From positions 62,001 through 126,000 of the forward strand of contig NZ_JABRWO010000013.1 in assembly GCF_013618625.1 (NCBI RefSeq): a DNA stretch of 64,000 nt, in the 5' to 3' direction. A program made the translations under genes and the position numbers. Of this stretch, positions 1 to 6,579 are shown in pieces. Position 1 is the first letter of the stretch. The number at the start of each line of letters is the position of its first letter. This stretch comes from Bremerella alba. Lineage in GTDB: Bacteria > Planctomycetota > Planctomycetia > Pirellulales > Pirellulaceae. The notes under the pieces were generated by a model. That model was not told the origin of the DNA, ran no database searches, and worked only from the letters and a program-made list of their open reading frames with translations.

Positions 1-1
1 C

Positions 2-481
2 TTTCGCGATCTCCTCTCGTCAAACGACAAGTCTCTGCAAGCTCCTCAACAACAAGGGGGCGATCGTGAAAAATCGGACGAGCGTTCGGCAAGCGACTAT
101 GTTTCTCGCAGCAGTGGATCTGCGTTTCGCGGCAAGCTATCGATCGGCGTGGATGACATTTCCAACACGCTGCTGGTCTCGACCGAAGGAGAGAACCTGA
201 TGAAGCTTGTGATGGATATGGTGAAACGAATCGACGAATCCGCCAAACAAGTATCCACCGTGCGGGTTGTCAACTTGAAGACTGGCGTTGGCGGAGACAA
301 GTTTCGAGAACTTATGAATCGCCTGCTGGAAAAACAAGATCCGCAACAAGCCCAACAACAGCAGCTGCAAAACCAAAACGGACAGCCTGGCGGCCCCCAG
401 CCTAATCCAAACGGACAACGGGGACCGAGAAACTGGCAGCAGAATCGCGGCCAACCTCAAGCCATCGAGGCAAACAATTAG
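2..481 (+). CDS. C-terminal part of a secretin N-domain (NolW-like) protein, 5' end outside window
   Basis: The reading frame is open from base 2, so only the C-terminal 159 or so residues are present. A linker rich in Ser, Gln and Asp leads into a segment around bases 130-310 with the hallmark of secretin N1/N2 repeats: a beta strand, then ISNTLLVS, then a helix ending in an Asp-containing turn, then VSTVRVVNLK. In type II/III secretins such repeats form the periplasmic ring. The tail after LLEKQD is low-complexity, rich in Gln, Pro, Asn and Gly, and carries no secretin pore domain. Planctomycetes encode large proteins with several secretin N-domains whose function is unknown, and this is probably one of them. 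The stop codon overlaps that of the convergent thioesterase within a shared TTAG. Confidence 0.7.
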   Translation, partial: FRDLLSSNDKSLQAPQQQGGDREKSDERSASDYVSRSSGSAFRGKLSIGVDDISNTLLVSTEGENLMKLVMDMVKRIDESAKQVSTVRVVNLKTGVGGDKFRELMNRLLEKQDPQQAQQQQLQNQNGQPGGPQPNPNGQRGPRNWQQNRGQPQAIEANN

Positions 482-930
482 AGATCACGGCCTTCGGTTT
501 GGGCAATCAGTTTTCGCACGTCTTCGGGAATAACAATCGGCCGCTGATTTGCATAATCGAAGTAGACCACACCCGACTCTCCGTCAGCGACAACATGACC
601 TTGCGTAACGCTATAGATAGCGTGCTCGACCTTCATGCTTGTCCCACCTAGCTTTACCATCCGCGCACCGATGAGGACGGTATCCGGATATCGAAGTTGC
701 TTTCGGTAATTGCAGTGCACCGAAGCCAGAATCGGCCCACAGCCGGTCGCTTCCATAATGGGATTCAGACCGGAAACTTCCAGGTAGCGGACGCGAGAAG
801 TCTCGAACCAGCGCAGGTAGACAATATTGTTTACATGCTGGAACGAGTCCATGTCTCCCCATTGAACCGGCACCTGGGCCACGGCAGGAAATTCTGCCAG
901 TTCCGGCGGGAGGTCGCTACGGTCGATCAT
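478..930 (-). CDS. Acyl-CoA thioesterase, 4HBT / YbgC-FadM-like hotdog protein
   Basis: A 150-residue single hotdog domain. Near residue 24 it has the 4HBT active-site pattern WGDMDSFQHVNN, in which the Asp (GDMD) is the expected catalytic residue and the HVNN helix start is typical; YLRWFETSR follows. Enzymes of this family hydrolyse acyl-CoA thioesters in the cytoplasm; the chain-length preference cannot be read from sequence. ATG is preceded by GGAGAAG at suitable distance. It lies 45 bp downstream of the topoisomerase VI A gene on the same strand and may be co-transcribed. Its stop overlaps the stop of the convergent secretin-like gene by 4 bp. Confidence 0.85.
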   Translation of the reverse strand: MIDRSDLPPELAEFPAVAQVPVQWGDMDSFQHVNNIVYLRWFETSRVRYLEVSGLNPIMEATGCGPILASVHCNYRKQLRYPDTVLIGARMVKLGGTSMKVEHAIYSVTQGHVVADGESGVVYFDYANQRPIVIPEDVRKLIAQTEGRDL

Positions 931-975
931 GACTTCTCCGATGGTCTCGATGTCTCATTTACTTCGAGCGATAGC

Positions 976-2136
976 TTAGTCCAACCACGAACGCTCTGCT
1001 AAACGCGCCGGAACATATTCTTCGGTCACATAGCTTACGCCTTGGCTGATCAATGCTTCGACTTCCAGCTTGAAGCCGTTATCGAGCATCTTTTGGATTT
1101 CCTTCTGCCACAACTTCTTTTGCTCGAACCAAGGGTAACTGGCAATCTGCTTGGCGCGCTTCCGATCAGAATCATTCAAGGTGATCTGAACGCTAGGCGA
1201 AAGGTTACAGCGTTCGTAGTCAATCGAACGCAGCCCAATGAACTTGGCCTCTGGCACAGCCATTCGCTTCGATTCATAGGCCAAGTTGATCGAGCCTTGC
1301 TTGATGACGCTGTAGATGTAATACCCCCACGGGTCGTTATCGAGCACACAGTAGATCGGCAGCTTGAGCTCGTTATTTAATCGAGATAGCAATCGCCGAA
1401 CACCACGTGATGGCTGCCCCCCTCCGTGCGTCAGGATACAGTTATGTGTCTTCCAGAACTTGTCTTCATTGAATCGCTGCCAAACCGTACCTTTTTCGAC
1501 ATGCAGGACGAATTTAGCATCACACTTCAGAAACTCAATCGTTTCCGGCTCGACGATCGACGGAATCCCATACCCGCCACTTCCCATGCGCGAGCAGTCG
1601 ATTTCATCTCCCTTATCGCGAAGGACGATATTGCCGACCATGTCCCCTTTCTTTTGAGCGTACAAGTGCAGCTCCTCACGAAGGACGTTCAGCAACACTT
1701 CAACGTCTTCGATGACCGGATCGCTTTCGGCCTGATCAGCGAAGGTCTCTTCTTTCGTCCCAGCAATGGTATGCTTGAGCAGGTAGTAGAGACCTCGAAT
1801 ACTGGTCGATTTGCCCTCGTCGATCAGCTTCTTACAGCCACTGCCAACGAGCATCGTCTGCATGTAGCTTTTGGCTTGGTTCAAATTGAAGAGTTGACGC
1901 CCCGTGGTATTCTTGCCCATCTCGATAATACGCTGCGTCTTGTTGTAACGCACGTTCGAGAGACTTCGCGTCGGAATGTCCATCTTCGGATCACGAACGC
2001 GGCCCGCGGCAGAGACCACGCTGTCGGCCAGACCAACAATCTGCTTTAGCGTGTAAACATCTTTTTTCGATAGATCAACTTTCGCCTTGTTATCTGTCTT
2101 GGGTGCTACCTTTTTGGGGGCTTTCTTCTTGGCCAT
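976..2136 (-). CDS. top6A: DNA topoisomerase VI subunit A (Spo11/Top6A family)
   Basis: A 386-residue protein with the layout of Top6A. A Lys-rich N-terminus is followed by a winged-helix CAP-like domain with the catalytic motif STSIRGLYY near residues 110-118; by alignment with yeast Spo11 the second Tyr (about 118) should be the nucleophile. The Toprim domain shows HVEKGTVW (Glu214) and LDNDPWGYY (Asp266, Asp268), the metal-binding acidic triad, with THGGGQPSRG between them. Type IIB topoisomerases pass duplex DNA through a transient double-strand break and need a GHKL ATPase subunit B. No subunit B gene lies in this window: upstream is an ABC permease and downstream a thioesterase. All key catalytic residues look intact. 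Top6 is mainly archaeal and plant, with scattered bacterial occurrences. Confidence 0.93.
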   Translation of the reverse strand: MAKKKAPKKVAPKTDNKAKVDLSKKDVYTLKQIVGLADSVVSAAGRVRDPKMDIPTRSLSNVRYNKTQRIIEMGKNTTGRQLFNLNQAKSYMQTMLVGSGCKKLIDEGKSTSIRGLYYLLKHTIAGTKEETFADQAESDPVIEDVEVLLNVLREELHLYAQKKGDMVGNIVLRDKGDEIDCSRMGSGGYGIPSIVEPETIEFLKCDAKFVLHVEKGTVWQRFNEDKFWKTHNCILTHGGGQPSRGVRRLLSRLNNELKLPIYCVLDNDPWGYYIYSVIKQGSINLAYESKRMAVPEAKFIGLRSIDYERCNLSPSVQITLNDSDRKRAKQIASYPWFEQKKLWQKEIQKMLDNGFKLEVEALISQGVSYVTEEYVPARLAERSWLD

Positions 2137-2250
2137 CCGCTGCCGCCTGATCGTCTAAAGTTACAGAGCTTAGAGAAAATATCCGTATCGCGAAGAATGT
2201 ATCAGGATAACGCACTTTGGCCGATCCGAGAATGGGCATCCAGGCTCAGA

Positions 2251-3579
2251 TCAATTGGCTGCCCGAAGCGCTTCAATTGGGTCAAGATCGGCAGCACGGC
2301 TTGCTGGATAAAGGCCGAAAACAACGCCCACAAGCACCGATATCCCAAAGGCCAAGGGGATCGACAGCGGTACGATCTGGGGGCTTACATCTCGAATCGA
2401 ATCGGGAAGCTGTGCTACCAATGCCGGATCATACGAGTTCGCCAGAAAGCGAGCCAAGTCGACGGCAGGGATACAAAGAAGCCCACCCAGAACCCCCGTC
2501 AGACCACCCACCACAGAAAGGACGATCGTCTCGACCAGGAATTGACGGATGATATCTCCCCGCTTGGCCCCCAAGGCCCTGCGAATGCCAATTTCGCGGG
2601 TACGTTCGGTCACGGTGGCCAGCATGATGTTCATGATGCCGATACCTCCCACTAGCAGCGAGATCGCAGCAATCAGGCCCATGAAGACCATAAACATAAA
2701 CTTCGTCTGCCGGGCCTGTTCTAACAGTTCTAGTGGAACCACCACTGAGATATCACGAAGTGTATTGTGGTTCTGCAAGCTCTCACGAACCAGATCAGCC
2801 GTATTCATGACTTGATCGGCCTTAGCTACTTTCAACGTGACCTGATTCAGCTCGACGATCTCTCTGGAGAACGTCCCCCCCTCGATCATCACAATATGAT
2901 CACCGATGCGTTGCCAGAGAGTGCTGATCGGAATGTAAACATCCTTGTCGAATTGTTGGCCAGACAAACTCCCTCCGACGGCAGCTGTTGCTGCCTTGGG
3001 CATCAGCACCCCAACCACCGTATAAATATCGTCGTCGACATGAATCGCCTTTCCGATTGGCTTTTCAAAACCGAACAACGTATCGGCGACTTCAGAAGCC
3101 AAGACACACACATTCGTCTTATTCTTGACTTCGACATCCGTAATGAAGTGTCCTCGGCGTGGCTGAATCTCCAAATGATTTAACCGGGCATATGCCGGCG
3201 TACAACCAACGAGACGACCATTAACCGTATTGGGGCCGTGTCGAAACTGGCGTCTAATTTCTCGAATGGGCGTGGCTGTCTCGACCGAATGCAGCGTTTC
3301 TTCCAACAACTTCCAATCGTCTCGCTTCAGCCCATAAGTCAGAGGACCGCGTTGTTCTGAGATAGCTTCTGAAGGAGGTTTCACCGTGCGAACGATGATA
3401 TTTTCGGCACCCAACTTTTCAATTTGCTGCTGGGCTTTCGCACTAATTCCTTCGCTGATGGCCAGTAACCAAATCACACTTGCGACGCCAATGAAAATAC
3501 CAAGAATCGTCAGCAGTGACCGCATCGGGTGCAGTAACAAGCTCTTGATTCCAAGTTTCCAAATTCTTAGCCCAAGCAT
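2251..3579 (-). CDS. ABC transporter permease, MacB/FtsX type
   Basis: 442 residues from the preferred ATG at 3579. A first membrane helix lies near residues 15-40 (HPMRSLLTILGIFIGVASVIWLL is the core), followed by a large extracytoplasmic MacB_PCD domain of about 240 residues and an FtsX domain with three C-terminal helices. The segment RTREIGIRRALGAKRGDI is diagnostic of MacB/FtsX permeases. MacB-type permeases act with a LolD-like ATPase and a periplasmic adaptor to drive efflux through a TolC partner by transmembrane mechanotransmission. The start at 3579 is chosen because AGGAA precedes it at good distance and because a longer frame would run about 90 bp into the ATPase gene. It is the last gene of the cassette. 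Confidence 0.9.
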   Translation of the reverse strand: MLGLRIWKLGIKSLLLHPMRSLLTILGIFIGVASVIWLLAISEGISAKAQQQIEKLGAENIIVRTVKPPSEAISEQRGPLTYGLKRDDWKLLEETLHSVETATPIREIRRQFRHGPNTVNGRLVGCTPAYARLNHLEIQPRRGHFITDVEVKNKTNVCVLASEVADTLFGFEKPIGKAIHVDDDIYTVVGVLMPKAATAAVGGSLSGQQFDKDVYIPISTLWQRIGDHIVMIEGGTFSREIVELNQVTLKVAKADQVMNTADLVRESLQNHNTLRDISVVVPLELLEQARQTKFMFMVFMGLIAAISLLVGGIGIMNIMLATVTERTREIGIRRALGAKRGDIIRQFLVETIVLSVVGGLTGVLGGLLCIPAVDLARFLANSYDPALVAQLPDSIRDVSPQIVPLSIPLAFGISVLVGVVFGLYPASRAADLDPIEALRAAN

Positions 3580-3598
3580 CGGACCGCGTTCCTGTGCA

Positions 3599-4342
3599 TT
3601 AAGCCAAATTAAGTGCCGAAGTGTCCATCGTACCGTGGGCGTTCGCTGACCGACGATTCTCGATCGCGTGATCTTCCTGAATCCGTCCATCCATCAAGCG
3701 AATTGATCGCTTGGCATGGTGCGACACATCATCTTCGTGGGTCACGAGAATGATCGTGCGCCCCCGATCGTTGAGTGTTTCAAATAGCTGCAAAATCTCT
3801 TCGGTCGTCTTGGAATCGAGGTTGCCCGTCGGTTCGTCGGCAAGGATGTAGTCGGGGTTGTTAATCAGACTTCGAGCGACCGCCACACGCTGCTGCTGTC
3901 CACCGGAAAGCTGAGTCGGACGGTGCCCCGTGCGATCGCCCAGCCCAACCATTCGGGCCAGTTCCCTTGCACGCTTGTGATCAGCTGACGTGACGTTCCC
4001 TCGATAGAACAGAGGAACTTCAATATTCTCGATTACCGTTAGCTGCTGAATAAGATTGTACGACTGGAAAACAAAACCAATCCGCGACGCTCGAAGCTGT
4101 GAGAGCTGATCGTCGGATAGCTTGCTTGTATCGTTCCCACCCAGGACAACCTGACCCGAAGTGGGGCGATCGAGACACCCGAGCATGTTCAGTAGCGTAC
4201 TTTTGCCGCTACCGGATGTTCCCATGATGGATACGTAGTCACCCTCAGGAACATCGAAGTTGATTCCTCGCAGTGCGTGAACCGTTTCGCCTTTGAGGTG
4301 ATAGATCTTCTTGAGGTCAACTACGCGCGTGGCGTAATTCAC
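3599..4342 (-). CDS. ABC transporter ATP-binding protein, LolD/MacB type
   Basis: 247 residues with a complete nucleotide-binding domain: Walker A GTSGSGKST at 41-49, Q-loop VFQSYNL near 91-97, signature LSGGQQQR at 145-152, Walker B YILADEPTGNLD ending in Glu170, and H-loop VTHE near 200. LLNMLGCLDRPTSG is typical of the LolD/MacB clade, whose ATPases power extraction or efflux from the periplasmic side of the inner membrane. The GTG start overlaps the stop of the upstream adaptor gene in GTGA, so the two are translationally coupled. The permease start follows its stop by 19 bp. The C-terminal 20 residues or so are poorly conserved. Confidence 0.95.
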   Translation of the reverse strand: MNYATRVVDLKKIYHLKGETVHALRGINFDVPEGDYVSIMGTSGSGKSTLLNMLGCLDRPTSGQVVLGGNDTSKLSDDQLSQLRASRIGFVFQSYNLIQQLTVIENIEVPLFYRGNVTSADHKRARELARMVGLGDRTGHRPTQLSGGQQQRVAVARSLINNPDYILADEPTGNLDSKTTEEILQLFETLNDRGRTIILVTHEDDVSHHAKRSIRLMDGRIQEDHAIENRRSANAHGTMDTSALNLA

Positions 4343-6144
4343 TGAGCTCCCCCCACTGCTTGCGGCGATTGATCTTCAGCTATCCTTACGGGATCTTCCT
4401 CCAGAGCTTCATCGGTACTGGTCACCGCGATCAATTCGTTGCGTTGTATCATGCCGTCCCCGTCCTGGTCAGCGTTGGTATATTTTTCATCACCACTGGC
4501 CGCCAATTCATCCGACGAGAGGACACCATCGTTGTTGGCGTCGAACTTCTTTAGCACTTGATCAACCAATTGCGTTGCGTTGCCCGTCCGTTCTCCCTGA
4601 CCTGGACTTTTTTCAGGAGCAGGGTTACCTCGCCCTTGTCGCCCTTTTGGATTGCCATCCTCTTGGTCGTTTGGATTAAGCTGCTCAGGAGCGAGTTCTG
4701 GCATGTCGACGGTATCCATCAAACGGCGAGGACTCATCGAAACGTACTCTCCCGCTTCAAGCCCATCGTTGATCACAACGAACCGGTTGTTACTTGATCC
4801 CACATCCACTTTCCGCGGTTCGATTTCCTCGGCAGTTTTGCGAACCATGCAGTAGTAGTCATCGCCATAAGGGAAAACGGACTGCACAGGAACCATCAGG
4901 ACATCGTTCAGTTTCTCGATATGAATCGCACAGTTGGCCGTCAAGCCAGGCTTGATTTGTCGAGGTGTCCCATCGATGGTCACGACGGCGGCATATCGTT
5001 TGACCTGGGCACCAAAGCGGCTGATTGGTTCCGGATATTCATTCACCTTAGAAACGGTTCCTGTCAGCTTTAACCCGTCAAACGCATCCAACGTAATCGT
5101 TGCTTTCATTCCAACATCAACAAGTGCCACCCGCGACTCATTAATCAAAACATGAACTTGCATTGCGGTGTAATCTGGCAGACGAATGATGGTCTGGCGT
5201 TCACGGACGGTACTACCAGGCTCGACAATAAACTCGGAAGCCTCTCGATTGCCACGTTCATTCGCATATACCACTTGACCTGATGTTGGCGCCGTGATGG
5301 TGCAGTTCTTGATCTGCTCTAGGAAGAAGTCAAGGCGTTTCTGCTCGATCGAATTTCGCTCTTTCGCCGACTCTAAGTCTGCCTTGGCGACGCCAATAGC
5401 ACTCTCGAGTTCTTTGATCTTCTTCTCTTTGGTTTGCTCGATGAGCACCTTCAGCTTAAGCATGGCGTTGTCTCGGTCCAAGCCAGCCTTCCTGACGGCA
5501 AACTTATCGCCTTCCAACTGTAATGAAGTCACGAAACCTTTGGCAGCCAGGCGGGAACTGTAGGCATAATATTCTTCGGCTCGACGCATTGTCTCCATTG
5601 CAAACTCGATCTCGGCCTCAAGCTCCTGCTTCTCTTGAATGAACAAACCATCGACGTATTCGGTCATCGCGATCTGGGCTGCTTCCAGTTCGTTCTGAGA
5701 CTTTGCCAGGCCTGCAACCGATCCGCTGAGGTCTAATCGCTGAAGCTTGGTTTCTTCTTCCAGGGCCGAAGAATCGAGCCGAACCAAGACGTCGCCTGGT
5801 TCAACCATTTTCCCTTCTTCAATCACCCAGAGAATTTCGAAGTTATTCAAATCGCGGTAGCCACGCACGACTGACATCACATCCACATTCCGGGCACTCT
5901 CGACTTCGCCTTTTTCGACGACATCGTGAACAAAATTGCCCACCGTTGCCTGATGAAACATTTCATCTTCGATGATCTGTGTCTTATCTCCGGCGGTGTA
6001 GAAGTAGGCGCCAGCAGCCCCCGCAATGACGAGGCACACAATAGCTGCCTTGGCAAAATAGCCTCTACGTGCAAGTCGACGATGTCGAAACCGCAGAGTA
6101 GGAGTTCTTAACGAACGAAGCAAACTAGACTGAAAGCTAACCAT
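4339..6144 (-). CDS. Periplasmic adaptor (HlyD/MacA-type membrane fusion protein) with C-terminal EF-hand pair
   Basis: 601 residues. A signal anchor near residues 28-50 (AAIVCLVIAGAAGAYFY) follows a basic N-terminus. Next come a lipoyl-like half (GDVLVRLDSSALEEE), a long alpha-hairpin at about 130-290 rich in Glu, Lys and Leu, the returning lipoyl half (ITAPTSGQVVYANERG) and beta-barrel domains ending near residue 480. This is the adaptor that would bridge the MacB-like permease to the TolC-like protein. Unusually, after a Pro/Gly/Gln-rich linker the C-terminus carries two canonical EF-hand loops, DANNDGVLSSDE (about 535-546) and DQDGDGMIQRNE (about 559-570), with all Ca-ligand positions filled. 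The stop overlaps the ATPase start. The ATG at 6144 has only a weak GAGAAA leader. Confidence 0.9.
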   Translation of the reverse strand: MVSFQSSLLRSLRTPTLRFRHRRLARRGYFAKAAIVCLVIAGAAGAYFYTAGDKTQIIEDEMFHQATVGNFVHDVVEKGEVESARNVDVMSVVRGYRDLNNFEILWVIEEGKMVEPGDVLVRLDSSALEEETKLQRLDLSGSVAGLAKSQNELEAAQIAMTEYVDGLFIQEKQELEAEIEFAMETMRRAEEYYAYSSRLAAKGFVTSLQLEGDKFAVRKAGLDRDNAMLKLKVLIEQTKEKKIKELESAIGVAKADLESAKERNSIEQKRLDFFLEQIKNCTITAPTSGQVVYANERGNREASEFIVEPGSTVRERQTIIRLPDYTAMQVHVLINESRVALVDVGMKATITLDAFDGLKLTGTVSKVNEYPEPISRFGAQVKRYAAVVTIDGTPRQIKPGLTANCAIHIEKLNDVLMVPVQSVFPYGDDYYCMVRKTAEEIEPRKVDVGSSNNRFVVINDGLEAGEYVSMSPRRLMDTVDMPELAPEQLNPNDQEDGNPKGRQGRGNPAPEKSPGQGERTGNATQLVDQVLKKFDANNDGVLSSDELAASGDEKYTNADQDGDGMIQRNELIAVTSTDEALEEDPVRIAEDQSPQAVGGAQ

Positions 6145-6167
6145 GGAAATTTCTCGATGAAGGTAGG

Positions 6168-6199
6168 ATGCATGGACCTAACCATGGATTTCCATGCAT
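6168..6199. promoter_or_regulatory. Inverted repeat upstream of the adaptor gene
   Basis: ATGCATGG at 6168-6175 is perfectly inverted as CCATGCAT at 6192-6199, with a 16-base spacer that itself contains the palindrome CCATGG. The repeat lies 24-55 bp upstream of the adaptor ATG, in the 435-bp gap that separates the TolC-like gene from the rest of the cassette. It could be an operator for an internal promoter or an mRNA hairpin. No binding protein can be named from sequence. Confidence 0.35.
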
Positions 6200-6579
6200 A
6201 AATCTGAAGAAGGCTGGGAGCATGCCAGGAAGGCATTTAATTAGTTTACCAAACAATGAGCCGAGGATAACCTCAAAAACTGCCGCTTTTTTTGATATCG
6301 ATGCCTCCTAACCCATTGGTCAGAAGGTAGTTACCAAAAAACAGAAGATCGATTACAACTCATTTGGACTAGATCGACTCCCGAAGTACTTCACTTAGAT
6401 GAAACCCCGCCAAGCCTCGAAAGATTCTGACAATTCTAAAAAGATTGTTAGAACGGCTATCAGCCTGTTAAGTAACCCTTGCCATATTCAGCATTTACGA
6501 CCCACCAGACATGAATGCCACCCTCAACACTCAGGGAAGCATAGGCAACTTAGCGTAGCCATTGTCGCTCAGTAACAAT
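6200..6579. other. Intergenic region between the adaptor and TolC-like genes
   Basis: About 380 bp, A+T richer than the flanking genes, with no credible coding frame. A small dyad TTCTAA/TTAGAA occurs near 6434-6455 but has no adjacent T-tract in either direction that would make a clear terminator. The length of the gap in an otherwise tight cassette suggests a second promoter for the adaptor-ATPase-permease part. Confidence 0.5.

Noticed and set aside
1426-2049. 207-codon plus-strand frame over topoisomerase VI A
   Set aside because: Antisense shadow; the opposite strand carries intact Top6A motifs.
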